A stretch of DNA of 22,489 nt from a virus: positions 1 through 22,489 of IMG/VR virus record IMGVR_UViG_3300035698_013655; one strand, 5' to 3'. Positions 13,873 through 21,291 of this stretch are shown one piece after another; positions within the stretch are counted from its first letter, which is position 1; every line of letters begins with the position of its first letter. The notes below the pieces were generated by a model that saw only the letters and a list, made by a program, of their open reading frames with translations, had not been told where the DNA came from and searched no databases. Made by a program: the position numbers and the translations under genes.

Positions 13873-14746
13873 GGGGGTGCTTACCCTCGCACGCAAAGCG
13901 TCGTCGAATAGCGGCGCTGAAACAATCAAGTTCGGGCAGAAGCCGTATAAGGGTATGTGGTGCGGGTGCTTTGCTTCCGTCACCCCGACACTGGAGAGAG
14001 AAACTGACATCAGCCGCATACTGATGCTCAAGCTAAAGAAAAACACCAAGCCGGACGCACAAGATCATTTCGATATGCTTAAAAATGCTATTGCCGATCA
14101 CCTGACCCCGGAGTTTCAGGCTGGCTTGATCGCCAGAGTAGTACATCACATGCCTACCATCGCTAAGAACATTGAGGTTTTTGTACGAGTAATACGCAGA
14201 CGGCTGGGAAAAGCTAGGGTAGCCGATCAGCTCGCTCCTATTTTCGCTGGGCTGTATCTACTTGAACATGAGGATGTGCTCGACGAGGATCGTGCGAACG
14301 AGTTCTTTGGACACTATGACTGGGATAAAATTTCGGCTGTAAAATCTGAGCCTGATTATTTGAAGTTGATTCGACATATCAGGATGCATATCACCCAGAT
14401 GCGAGATGGTATTAATTTACCCATGGACGCCAGCATAGGGCAGATGATTCACGTTGTTCACCGAAAAATTGACTGGGGTAAGATCCGCGTGAAGGAAGCC
14501 GACATATATCTACGGCTGGGATCGATAAAGATCCATAAGGAGCGTGTCTATATAGGCAATACGAATGCATTCCTATCGAAGATTCTACGTGAAACGGCAT
14601 GGGAAAAAAGCTGGAAGGACGTGCTGGGAGCATGCCCGGAGGCAAAAAGCGAAGGTAACACATATTTTAACGTATCAGATAGCCAGCGAGCCACATCCCT
14701 GCCACTTGAGATGTTCGTACATGAAGGGAATGATGTAGATGTTTGA
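13856..14746 (+). CDS. Primase-helicase C-terminal part (after +1 frameshift)
   Basis: In the next frame the helicase domain continues: KPGDYEGVLTLARKASSNSG follows directly from the Walker B region of the previous frame, then GMWCGCFASVTPTLERETDISRILMLKL, the beta-strand core, and a helical C-terminal region ending EMFVHEGNDVDV. The open frame itself extends upstream to 13745, but that part reads in the shadow of the first gene and is not helicase-like. If joined by a single-base skip near 13858, the full protein would be about 887 residues. If separately translated, it would need ATG 13829 or similar with little ribosome-site support. Its stop overlaps the next gene's ATG by 8 bases. Confidence 0.75.
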   Translation, partial: KPGDYEGVLTLARKASSNSGAETIKFGQKPYKGMWCGCFASVTPTLERETDISRILMLKLKKNTKPDAQDHFDMLKNAIADHLTPEFQAGLIARVVHHMPTIAKNIEVFVRVIRRRLGKARVADQLAPIFAGLYLLEHEDVLDEDRANEFFGHYDWDKISAVKSEPDYLKLIRHIRMHITQMRDGINLPMDASIGQMIHVVHRKIDWGKIRVKEADIYLRLGSIKIHKERVYIGNTNAFLSKILRETAWEKSWKDVLGACPEAKSEGNTYFNVSDSQRATSLPLEMFVHEGNDVDV

Positions 14747-16130
14747 TCTTTATCCTGACCAAGACGAATCACTTGAGGCATTACGCGAAAGCATGCGCTC
14801 GGGACACCAGTCAGTTCTGTTGCAAGCGGCGACGGGCAGCGGTAAATCAGTCGTTGCGTCTAAGCTGGTGGAAGCAGCCCACCGCAAGGGGAAAAAGACA
14901 TTCTTCGTGGTGCCCCGTAGAGACCTGTTACGGCAGATGTCTCTCACGTACAGGGAGTTTGACATTCCGCACAGCTTCGTTGCTGCCGGGTATGATAGGC
15001 AGATACCACGGCCGCATAAGATATGTTCGCTGGAGACCTTGAAGCGGCGCATAGATAAGTTGGAGCCGCCAGATCTCGTCATCATTGATGAAACCCACGT
15101 TGGATCTGAGGGGCTGGATGGTGTTATAAAAAAGCTCAAGCTATGCGGCGCAAGGATCGTAGGTTTGAGCGCAACACCATGGAAGCTATCTGGTGCTGGG
15201 ATGGGGTGCTGGTACGGCGACATGATCGAGGGTAAATCTATACGCTGGCTAATTGATAACGGTAGGCTGTCTGATTACCGTGCGTTCGCACCGGCGGCAC
15301 CTGATCTGAGTGGTATAAAAAAGGTGGCGGGTGACTATTCCAAGAGTGCTCTCGATGAAAGAATGAAGGCGGATAGGGTGCTGATTGGTAATGCCGTCCA
15401 GCACTATAAGAAGTTTGCCATGGGTCGCCTGAATATAGCGTACTGCGTGTCCATCGCCCATAGCAAGATAGTATGTGAGAGCTTTAATAACGCCGGCGTT
15501 CCGGCCGCCCATATAGATGGGTCTACTTCTCAATTCGAGAGGCAGCGGATTATCCGTGCATTCGCCCAACGCGAGATATTGGTTCTGTGTAACTGCGAGT
15601 TGCTCACTTACGGGTTTGATCTTGCATCACAGGTGGGAATGAATGTTACGATTGAATCGATGTCAGATTTACGGCCGACAAAATCACTGGCATTACAGAT
15701 GCAGAAGTGGGGTCGTGTTCTGAGAAAGAAAGATAAGCCTGCCCTGATCTTTGACCATGCTAACAATTTTCAGGAGCACGGTCTGCCTTGTGATGATCGT
15801 AAGTGGACGCTGGATGATCGCATAAAAACAAGGGCTGGTGTAGGTGGCGAGAGGGATGTCGAGGTACGGCAATGTGGGAGTTGTTTCTTCTGCCACAAGC
15901 CAAGCCCTCGGTGCCCGAATTGCGGGTATGAGTATCCCATCGAATCCAGAGAGATAGAGGAGGTGGAAGGGGAGCTTGCTGAGCTGGATAAGCTTGCCGA
16001 AAAAAAGAAATCCCGAATCGAAGTTGGGGGAGCTAGAAATATTTCCGAGTTGAAAGCTATCGCTCGGGAGCGCGGGTATAAACCCGGATGGGTGTGGCAG
16101 ATGGCTAAAGCAAAAGGAATAAGAGCATGA
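14739..16130 (+). CDS. SF2 DNA helicase (DEAD/DEAH-type) with C-terminal zinc ribbon
   Basis: The 463-residue protein has a superfamily 2 motor: Walker A ATGSGKS at residues 31-37, DETH at 117-120, SAT at 144-146, a second RecA-like domain with FNNAGVPAAHIDGSTSQFER, and motif VI QMQKWGRVLR at 320-329. A zinc-ribbon-like cysteine cluster follows (C379, C382, C385, C392, C395). The C-terminus ends in a small helical motif (SELKAIARERGYKPGWVWQMAKAKG) shared with phage helicases of this type. It should unwind or remodel DNA during replication or recombination. It overlaps the primase-helicase frame by 8 bases at its start and a microprotein at its end (ATGA). Confidence 0.9.
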   Translation: MFDLYPDQDESLEALRESMRSGHQSVLLQAATGSGKSVVASKLVEAAHRKGKKTFFVVPRRDLLRQMSLTYREFDIPHSFVAAGYDRQIPRPHKICSLETLKRRIDKLEPPDLVIIDETHVGSEGLDGVIKKLKLCGARIVGLSATPWKLSGAGMGCWYGDMIEGKSIRWLIDNGRLSDYRAFAPAAPDLSGIKKVAGDYSKSALDERMKADRVLIGNAVQHYKKFAMGRLNIAYCVSIAHSKIVCESFNNAGVPAAHIDGSTSQFERQRIIRAFAQREILVLCNCELLTYGFDLASQVGMNVTIESMSDLRPTKSLALQMQKWGRVLRKKDKPALIFDHANNFQEHGLPCDDRKWTLDDRIKTRAGVGGERDVEVRQCGSCFFCHKPSPRCPNCGYEYPIESREIEEVEGELAELDKLAEKKKSRIEVGGARNISELKAIARERGYKPGWVWQMAKAKGIRA

Positions 16131-16303
16131 CCAGCACAACCGAATATATAGACGAGCTACTTAAGGCTTTAGACTATAGCCGTAGTAAAGCGCTTAATGG
16201 CTTGTCAAGGCATAGAGAATGTATAGCGCGTGCCTGCCACACAGCCATAGCCCTCCCCAAGCCTAAAGTGGATATTGAGGCGGCTGCTAGGGTTGAGGAA
16301 TGA
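16127..16303 (+). CDS. 58-residue linker protein, unknown function
   Basis: MTSTTEYIDELLKALDYSRS leads into a His/Cys-containing segment (LSRHRECIARACHTAIALP) and an acidic end. The frame is joined by ATGA overlaps to the helicase before and the VRR-NUC gene after, so it is very likely a real translated gene in a tightly packed operon. No family is recognised. Confidence 0.6.
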   Translation: MTSTTEYIDELLKALDYSRSKALNGLSRHRECIARACHTAIALPKPKVDIEAAARVEE

Positions 16304-16623
16304 AAGAGTCAAATATCCAGCAACAGTGCAGAATTGCAGCTTCCGAGATGGGGGCTATCGTCTGGCGCAATAACATCGGTGCAGCCCAAACCAAAGACGG
16401 CCGGTGGATTAAATACGGCGTGTGCAATCCGGGGGGCAGTGATCTTATCGGGGTCTACAAGGGGATGTTCTTAGCCATGGAAGTAAAGCAGCCGGGGAAA
16501 AAACCAAAACCTGATCAAATTAATTTTCTGAGGACGGTGCATGAAAAGGGTGGAATCGCAGGCGTAGTGCGATCCCCCGAGGATGTAAAAAAACTATTGA
16601 CAACAGGAAACTTGTTGCTATAA
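16300..16623 (+). CDS. VRR-NUC domain nuclease
   Basis: This 107-residue protein is a single VRR-NUC (PD-(D/E)XK-type) domain: E3 with QQQCR near the start, VWRNNIGAA, RWIKYGVCNPGGSDLIGVYKG (active-site Asp), FLAMEVKQPGKKP (E.K catalytic pair) and Q73 in KPDQINFLRTVHEKGGIAGVV. Proteins of this type from phages are structure-selective endonucleases that cut junction or flap DNA. It follows the SF2 helicase by a microprotein with ATGA junctions, suggesting they act together on recombination intermediates. A strong promoter overlaps its last codons and stop. Confidence 0.9.
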   Translation: MKESNIQQQCRIAASEMGAIVWRNNIGAAQTKDGRWIKYGVCNPGGSDLIGVYKGMFLAMEVKQPGKKPKPDQINFLRTVHEKGGIAGVVRSPEDVKKLLTTGNLLL

Positions 16624-16624
16624 T
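16597..16624 (+). promoter_or_regulatory. Consensus sigma70 promoter with internal dyad
   Basis: TTGACA (16597-16602) and TATAAT (16619-16624) are both perfect hexamers, 16 bases apart. The -35 element encodes Leu-Thr of the VRR-NUC gene, and the -10 overlaps its TAA stop. A dyad CAACA...TGTTG (16601-16617) sits in the spacer and could be an operator. Transcription would start near 16631 and serve the RecE-like gene and those after it. Confidence 0.8.
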
Positions 16625-16662
16625 AATTGATAGTAGAAACTTCACACGCACGGAGAGATTTA

Positions 16663-17472
16663 ATGAGCAAAATAACACAGGCAGGCGTCTACGACTTAAC
16701 AGCAAAAGAATATCACGCCGATCCCGTAGAAGGCGGTTCCTTGAGCCGATCATTCCTAGCGGATATTATCAAGCGTTCGCCGTACCACGCAAAACACAGA
16801 TCCGATGAAGGTGACAATGTTGACTCCAAAGCAGCTCGGTTAGGAACTGCCATGCACCAATACGCATTAGGCGGTGACAACCTGACTGTTCTTGGTTACG
16901 CTGATTTTCGCACCAAGGCAGCGAAGGAGGAGCGCGACGCATCAAGAGAAGCCGGACGAACACCTATATTGCAGCATGAGGATGACGAAGCTCGTCTGGC
17001 AGTCGGGAATCTGCCTGATATATTTGCCGGTGATAACGAGAAGGTATATGTATGGATGCGGGGCGGCCTGATGTGTCGAGCCATGATTGATAACGTTCCT
17101 GCCGACGGGTGGATCACTGACTACAAAACCACACAAGGCAGTGCAGAGCCGAGCGCGTGGGTGAGAGACCATCTTTTCGGGGATCTGTTGGACATGCAGG
17201 CGGCTTGGTACATCGAGGCCTACGAGCAGGCCACAGGTCAAACGGCAAAGGGATTCCGGTTCGTGGTGCAGGAGCAATCAGCACCGTATGCCCATAGCGT
17301 GGTTTTCTGTGATCTTGAAACTATCAGGCTTGGGCAGTCCCGAATAGAAAAAGCATTTGCCATAGCTAAAGAATCACTGGAAACAGGGAATTGGGACGGG
17401 TATCAGGCATGCACCGCCACACCACCACCATACATAATCGCAGATTGGGAGGAAAAGAATCATGTCGAATAA
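16663..17472 (+). CDS. RecE/ExoVIII-like PD-(D/E)XK exonuclease
   Basis: The protein has 269 residues from ATG 16663, chosen because GGAGAG lies 7 bases upstream; an earlier TTG at 16627 lies at the promoter start. It has the exodeoxyribonuclease VIII/DUF3799-type pattern: LGTAMHQY (His65), a mid-domain segment, AMIDNVPADGWITDYKTT with Asp143, Asp153 and Lys155 as catalytic residues, then LDMQAAWYIEAYE (Gln179, Tyr183). This class degrades double-stranded ends to expose single strands. It lies just before a Sak4-like ATPase, with which it would make a phage recombination pair. The C-terminal part is typical and ends EKNHVE. Confidence 0.9.
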   Translation: MSKITQAGVYDLTAKEYHADPVEGGSLSRSFLADIIKRSPYHAKHRSDEGDNVDSKAARLGTAMHQYALGGDNLTVLGYADFRTKAAKEERDASREAGRTPILQHEDDEARLAVGNLPDIFAGDNEKVYVWMRGGLMCRAMIDNVPADGWITDYKTTQGSAEPSAWVRDHLFGDLLDMQAAWYIEAYEQATGQTAKGFRFVVQEQSAPYAHSVVFCDLETIRLGQSRIEKAFAIAKESLETGNWDGYQACTATPPPYIIADWEEKNHVE

Positions 17473-17596
17473 CATATTAATTACAATAGCACTCGCGTTT
17501 ACGGCGCTCGCTGGCCTTGCAACGGCCATAAGATTAAATGACACCAGCAATAGAGTGGAGGTTCTGGAAAATGCCAGTAATATTCAAGCCCGTTGA
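17462..17596 (+). CDS. 44-residue membrane microprotein
   Basis: MSNNILITIALAFTALAGLA makes one hydrophobic span at about residues 4-23, followed by a polar segment that ends SNIQAR. It overlaps the RecE-like gene by 11 bases and the ATPase gene by 26 bases, so it is nested at the junction of the two recombination genes. Ribosome-site evidence is weak (GGAGG-like run GGGAGGAAAAGAATC about 6-14 bases upstream). It could be a small membrane protein; or its translation could mainly serve coupling of the next gene. Confidence 0.45.
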   Translation: MSNNILITIALAFTALAGLATAIRLNDTSNRVEVLENASNIQAR

Positions 17597-18539
17597 GGAC
17601 GTAACAGCGACCATACCAGTCGTATTCGGATTCTCGTCGCCTGCTGGTGGGGGTAAAACCTATTCAGCACTGGCGATGGCATCCGGCATGGCTAAGCCCG
17701 AAGAGATATTCATGATCGACACCGAGGCAGGTCGTGGTATGGCGTATCGCAAGGAGTTTTCCTACCAGTATACCCAGCTAAACGCGCCATTCTCCGTACA
17801 GGCATATAAGGAAGCTCACGTTGCGGCCGTCAATGCTGGTGCCAAGGTGATCATTGTAGATTCAATGTCCCATGAGCATGAAGGAGAAGGAGGCATGCTG
17901 GAGCAGGCAGAGCAGATAGTTGAACGCATGGCTGGGAATGATTGGAAGAAGCGTGAGAAAGTTGCCATGGTGGCATGGGCAAAAGTCAAGCCGCCCCGCA
18001 ACCGATTCATATCTTACCTGATGAACAGCTCAGTGGTTACGATACTGTGCTTCCAAGCTAGAGAAAAAACAAAGCCTGTTCGCAAGGACGGCAAAGTTGA
18101 GATAGTCAATATGGGTTTCCAGCCTGTGTGTGGTGTAGAATACACTTTCGCGCTTACGGCATTCGCTACCTTCGATCCGGCTCACCCGGGCGTACCTAAA
18201 TTCGGCGCAGATAGCAAGCCGCTGATGACGCAGTTGGAACCAGTGTTCCCTGCCGGTAGATTGATCGGGGAGGATACGGGGAAGGCACTGATGGAGTGGT
18301 GTGGGGGAGAAAAAAAGATATCGCAGCCGCCACCACCCGTCCCGGACGATGATGACGACGAGGTTGACGATGCCGAGATGATTGAGGCCGGTGACGCAGC
18401 AGCACGAAAAGGCGTGAAAGATTACACTGCATGGATTAATACGCTAACGAAGAAACAAAAAGAGCCGGTCAGGCAATACCACAAACAGTGGACTGAGCAG
18501 GCAAAAATAGCTGATATGGAGGCAACAAATGACACCTAA
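17571..18539 (+). CDS. Sak4-like RecA-fold ATPase (recombination mediator)
   Basis: The 322-residue protein has a RecA-like core: Walker A GFSSPAGGGKT at residues 20-30, FMIDTEAGRG at 47-56, and Walker B VIIVDS at 92-97. This fits the Sak4-type annealing/strand-exchange helper ATPases of phages, which work with SSB and a 5'-to-3' nuclease. An acidic linker PPPPVPDDDDDEVDDAE and a helical C-terminal segment follow; acidic tails are common in partner-binding regions. ATG 17571 is chosen over ATG 17538 because GGAGG precedes it; the earlier start would overlap the membrane microprotein more. It sits next to the RecE-like nuclease and shares the promoter at 16597-16624. Confidence 0.85.
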   Translation: MPVIFKPVEDVTATIPVVFGFSSPAGGGKTYSALAMASGMAKPEEIFMIDTEAGRGMAYRKEFSYQYTQLNAPFSVQAYKEAHVAAVNAGAKVIIVDSMSHEHEGEGGMLEQAEQIVERMAGNDWKKREKVAMVAWAKVKPPRNRFISYLMNSSVVTILCFQAREKTKPVRKDGKVEIVNMGFQPVCGVEYTFALTAFATFDPAHPGVPKFGADSKPLMTQLEPVFPAGRLIGEDTGKALMEWCGGEKKISQPPPPVPDDDDDEVDDAEMIEAGDAAARKGVKDYTAWINTLTKKQKEPVRQYHKQWTEQAKIADMEATNDT

Positions 18540-18714
18540 TGAATTAAAAGTAATACGGGCAGGCTTGGATATGAGCCAAGTTGAATTCTCACAATGGCTT
18601 CGCCCAACACGAACTCCTCGCATAGTTTCTATGTGGGAGCAAGGTCAATCTACAATACCAGAGTGGGTTGACAATTTTATCGAATTACAACAACTTAAAG
18701 GAGAAATGCTGTGA
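18529..18714 (+). CDS. Small XRE/Cro-type HTH protein
   Basis: The 61-residue protein has the Cro/CI-like helix-turn-helix form: PNELKVIRAGLDMSQVEFSQWL then a variable segment, PRIVSMWEQGQSTIPEW and a C-terminal helix. It would bind DNA as a small regulator; its site is unknown. It overlaps the ATPase end, and its own stop overlaps the next gene's GTG start, so it is part of the recombination operon rather than a separate repressor unit. Confidence 0.75.
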   Translation: MTPNELKVIRAGLDMSQVEFSQWLRPTRTPRIVSMWEQGQSTIPEWVDNFIELQQLKGEML

Positions 18715-18977
18715 CGACAATCGGCGGAGTAAATAACGAGCAGTTGCTCTCGGTTATTAAGCGAGTTGAAAAACTGACGGAAGAAAAAAGAGAGCTTCAA
18801 GAAGATATCACTCAGGTATTTTCTGAGGCAAAAGACAGTGGATTTGATGTGCCTGCACTCAAGAAGATTATCAAGCTTCGTACCCTGAGCGAAGATCAGC
18901 GTGAAGAACAGGAGCACCTTCTCGACACATACATGCGGGCAGTTGGTATGTTGCCGGAATCGGAGGATTATTCATGA
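18711..18977 (+). CDS. GapR-like (DUF2312) DNA-binding protein
   Basis: The 88-residue protein has the DUF2312/GapR pattern: NNEQLLSVIKRVEKLTEEKRELQEDITQVFSEAKDSGFDVPALKKIIKLRTLSEDQREEQEHLLDTYMRAVGM, with the SEAKDSGFDVPALKKIIKLR core intact. Known GapR, from Caulobacter, binds overtwisted AT-rich DNA ahead of moving polymerases and helps topoisomerases. A phage copy could do the same on the phage genome or block or mimic the host protein. It starts with GTG at 18711 overlapping the previous stop, with AAAGGAG 9 bases upstream, and ends in an ATGA overlap with the next gene. Confidence 0.85.
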   Translation: MTTIGGVNNEQLLSVIKRVEKLTEEKRELQEDITQVFSEAKDSGFDVPALKKIIKLRTLSEDQREEQEHLLDTYMRAVGMLPESEDYS

Positions 18978-19237
18978 AAAACACAATGGTCAATCGAGTA
19001 CTAAAGACTATATCGGATAGTGGGGAGGTAGGGGTTAGCTGTGGGAAGCTACAGCGCATCCTCGCTGACGACGATCTTGATACGGTTAAAAGTACCCTGT
19101 ACTCCATGGTAAAAAAGCGCCTTGCGAGAAAAACCAACGACAAGATGTGCGGCGAATGTTGCAGAAGTTACATGAGCTATAAGATTACAGAGGATGGACG
19201 TATGTTCCTCGCATCGGAGAGAAAGGGGGAAGCATGA
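18974..19237 (+). CDS. Small winged-HTH-like protein with a four-cysteine patch
   Basis: This 87-residue protein has a helical N-terminal half, MVNRVLKTISDSGEVGVSCGKLQRILADDDLDTVKSTLYSMVKKRLARKT, that looks like a winged helix, then CGECCRSYMSYKITEDGR with clustered cysteines (CxxCC) and a beta-wing-like segment. It may bind DNA. The wing assignment is by eye. It is joined by ATGA to both neighbours. Confidence 0.6.
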   Translation: MKNTMVNRVLKTISDSGEVGVSCGKLQRILADDDLDTVKSTLYSMVKKRLARKTNDKMCGECCRSYMSYKITEDGRMFLASERKGEA

Positions 19238-19497
19238 GAAATAACGTACAAGTACTAGCAGACGCTAACAGGCTACTAAGGCATCAACTAAGCGAGTCAG
19301 AATCCGCCTATATGGAATGCCTTGAAAACTATTTTCGCATCGCCAAGCTATTCGAGAAGTCTCTGGGGTTAATAAACACCCTACAGGAAAAGGTGGAAGA
19401 GATCGCAGCAAACCAGAAGGACGCGGAGAAAGCCATCATCGAGGAGGCGGTGAAAAACAAGCGTAAATTTGAGCGCATTCATTTAGTAAAAAAATAG
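19234..19497 (+). CDS. Coiled-coil phage protein, unknown function
   Basis: The 87-residue protein is almost fully helical, with long charged heptad-like stretches (LADANRLLRHQLSESESAYMECLENYF and NTLQEKVEEIAANQKDAEKAIIEE) and a basic C-terminus. It overlaps the previous gene by ATGA. Such proteins are commonly scaffolds or subunits of complexes, but no family is recognised. Confidence 0.6.
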   Translation: MRNNVQVLADANRLLRHQLSESESAYMECLENYFRIAKLFEKSLGLINTLQEKVEEIAANQKDAEKAIIEEAVKNKRKFERIHLVKK

Positions 19498-19506
19498 GGG
19501 GCTATC

Positions 19507-19893
19507 ATGGTATCGAACAATTTTAGAGAACGGCTATACCAACTAGGCTTAGACAAAGCCGAATTGGCTATGGAAATCAAGGAAAAGAAGAAGGCTGAGT
19601 TTTGGCACGAGGCAACCCAGATGTCGTTTTGCGAAGAGGCGGTTGTTGACTGGGCTGACCCCTGCGAGATGGCGGCCAACTTCCTGCACCTACTCGCCCA
19701 TCAAAAAAAAAGGGAGTCGGTGCTCGTCGAGACCCTAGGTGCTGGAGATCAACTGGCATCAGATACAATTAGAACCAGACTTAATTTCGTGGACGATATG
19801 TACGATCATGCCGAAGAACTTATGGATGAATATCTGGATAAGCAAGTTCATGATGCAATCGACGATATGGAAAATAATGGGGGGCGAGGATAA
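19507..19893 (+). CDS. Helical phage protein, unknown function
   Basis: This 128-residue acidic, helical protein has the segments MVSNNFRERLYQLGLDKAELAM, a Trp-containing middle (VVDWADPCEMAANFLHLLAHQKK) and an acidic C-terminus ending DDMENNGGRG. It starts at ATG 19507 after GGGGG, 4 bases away. Its end overlaps a 17-codon frame (MRLPEEFECTQYTRSEE) that precedes the methyltransferase. No family is recognised. Confidence 0.6.
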   Translation: MVSNNFRERLYQLGLDKAELAMEIKEKKKAEFWHEATQMSFCEEAVVDWADPCEMAANFLHLLAHQKKRESVLVETLGAGDQLASDTIRTRLNFVDDMYDHAEELMDEYLDKQVHDAIDDMENNGGRG

Positions 19894-19947
19894 TGCGCCT
19901 ACCAGAAGAGTTTGAATGCACACAATATACAAGGAGTGAGGAATGAT

Positions 19948-21291
19948 ATGTCAGCCTATTACAATGAATTTAAACCGGAAGCCGCACACATGCTTCGTCA
20001 GCTTATCACAGACGGGATTATTGCACCTGGTGATGTTGATGAGAGGAGTATTGTAGATGTTGGATCAGACGACCTCAAAGGATACACACAACACCACTTC
20101 TTCGCAGGTATTGGCGGATGGTCGGTTGCCCTGCGACTTGCCGGATGGGGTGACGACAGACCTGTTTGGACAGGCAGTTGCCCTTGTCAGCCTTTCAGCT
20201 CTGCCGGACGACAAAAAGGTAAAGCTGACGCTCGCCACCTATGGCCAGTCTGGTTTAACTTGATTAAGGAGTTGCGACCCGCTACAGTATTCGGAGAGCA
20301 AGTTGCATCGGCCGTAAATATGGGGGTTAAACGTGAAAGTGTGTTCAGTGTGCCAAACCGAGAAAGCGAAAGATATGTTCAGGTCGTACAAAGGGCGGTC
20401 GAAAGACGGTCTACGACCTCTCTGCATGATCTGTCAGAGGGAATACGAGAAGAAATGGCGGAGTACGTCAAAGGATTACAGGAAGAAACAGCGGCAAAAG
20501 AGGCGAGAAAAAGACAAGTCATACCGACAAAATTACATAGCCCAAAACAGGGCGAAATATCTGATTTCTCAGATTCGCAGGAATGCGAAGAAGAAAGAAT
20601 TGCCTTTCGACCTAGATGCTCATGTTGTGGAAATACAGTCACGGATAGATGTTGGAATATGCGAGGTGAGCAGCTACCCATTGGATATTGGAGTGCGGGG
20701 CGGGAGAGTGTTCAACACGCCGAGTATAGACCGAATAGTGCCAGAGAAAGGATATGTTTACGAGAACATAAGGATAGTGTGTTTTGCAATCAATGCCGCC
20801 TTTGGCGATTGGGGGTTGGAGAATACGAAGAAAGTTATGAACAGTTGGTTAGGAGATTCTTAAATGAACAGCCAAGACTTGCAGACGAGGTTAGATATAA
20901 ACTTGATGAGCCAATTGCCCACGGGTGGCTTGACGATGTTTATGAAGGGCTGGAGGCGGAAGACTACGCCGTTGGGTCGGCTATATTGCCAGCTTGCAGT
21001 GTCGGTAAAGCCCATAGGCGCAACAGATTATGGTTTGTGGCCCACTCCGAGGGCTACAAAGAACAATCATCAACAGAGGGGGGATTTTACACCAAACCTA
21101 GCGCAGAGGGTTATGGAGGCATCCACTGGCTTAACTGCCCCGACGAAAAAGCAAGGCCAGTTAAACCCGGCATTTGTCTGTTGGCTCATGGGGTACAGCA
21201 CCGCGCACCTATCCTCCATGCGTTTGGCAATGCAATCGTACCGCAAGTCGCGGCAGAATTTATCAAAGCAGCACAAGGAGCTAACCAATGA
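19948..21291 (+). CDS. Cytosine-C5 DNA methyltransferase with embedded HNH gene
   Basis: The 447-residue frame encodes a C5 cytosine methylase: FFAGIGG (residues 51-57, AdoMet loop), PCQPFS (79-84, catalytic Cys80), a variant FGEQVAS (EQV at 117-119, in place of ENV), KAHRRNRLWFVA near residue 360 and FGNAIVPQVAAEFI at the end. ATG 19948 has GAGG 6 bases upstream. Between residue about 123 (nt 20314) and about 322 (nt 20913) the frame runs through about 200 codons not expected in this family. These lie over an HNH endonuclease gene in the next frame. The conserved parts before and after are in one frame, so the insertion is a multiple of three and no stop interrupts it. Whether the product is active, cleaved or spliced is unknown. 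Confidence 0.75.
   Translation: MSAYYNEFKPEAAHMLRQLITDGIIAPGDVDERSIVDVGSDDLKGYTQHHFFAGIGGWSVALRLAGWGDDRPVWTGSCPCQPFSSAGRQKGKADARHLWPVWFNLIKELRPATVFGEQVASAVNMGVKRESVFSVPNRESERYVQVVQRAVERRSTTSLHDLSEGIREEMAEYVKGLQEETAAKEARKRQVIPTKLHSPKQGEISDFSDSQECEEERIAFRPRCSCCGNTVTDRCWNMRGEQLPIGYWSAGRESVQHAEYRPNSARERICLREHKDSVFCNQCRLWRLGVGEYEESYEQLVRRFLNEQPRLADEVRYKLDEPIAHGWLDDVYEGLEAEDYAVGSAILPACSVGKAHRRNRLWFVAHSEGYKEQSSTEGGFYTKPSAEGYGGIHWLNCPDEKARPVKPGICLLAHGVQHRAPILHAFGNAIVPQVAAEFIKAAQGANQ
20057..20263 (+). other. Alternate-frame ORF inside the methyltransferase, N part
   Basis: This 68-residue frame reads over the methylase region that encodes the AdoMet loop and PCQPFS. Its translation, MLDQTTSKDTHNTTSSQVLA and on to GQAVALVSLSALPDDKK and ATYGQSGLT, resembles proteins annotated near phage cytosine methylases, from memory. 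It stops before the inserted HNH gene. It may be only the shadow of conserved methylase DNA. Confidence 0.2.
20333..20863 (+). CDS. HNH homing endonuclease, nested in the methyltransferase gene
   Basis: The 176-residue protein has an N-terminal four-cysteine zinc finger (C4, C7, C31, C34), a strongly basic linker (residues 41-75) and an HNH-type core with C110, SIDRIVPEKGYVYENIRIVC at residues 131-150 and INAAFGDWGLEN after it. This is the usual homing-endonuclease layout. It starts with GTG 20333 (GGGGG about 5 bases upstream) and ends at 20863. It lies in the +1 frame relative to the methylase, inside the unexpected segment. The insert holds little beyond this gene, so there is no room for a full group I intron core. 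It probably copied itself into the methylase gene. Confidence 0.8.
   Translation: MKVCSVCQTEKAKDMFRSYKGRSKDGLRPLCMICQREYEKKWRSTSKDYRKKQRQKRREKDKSYRQNYIAQNRAKYLISQIRRNAKKKELPFDLDAHVVEIQSRIDVGICEVSSYPLDIGVRGGRVFNTPSIDRIVPEKGYVYENIRIVCFAINAAFGDWGLENTKKVMNSWLGDS

Noticed and set aside
19893-19946. 17-codon frame MRLPEEFECTQYTRSEE
   Set aside because: Too short, no family resemblance; it may only provide coupling to the methylase.
20314-20913. Group I intron in the methylase gene
   Set aside because: The HNH gene fills nearly all of the insert, leaving too little sequence for a ribozyme core, and no conserved core pattern was seen by eye.
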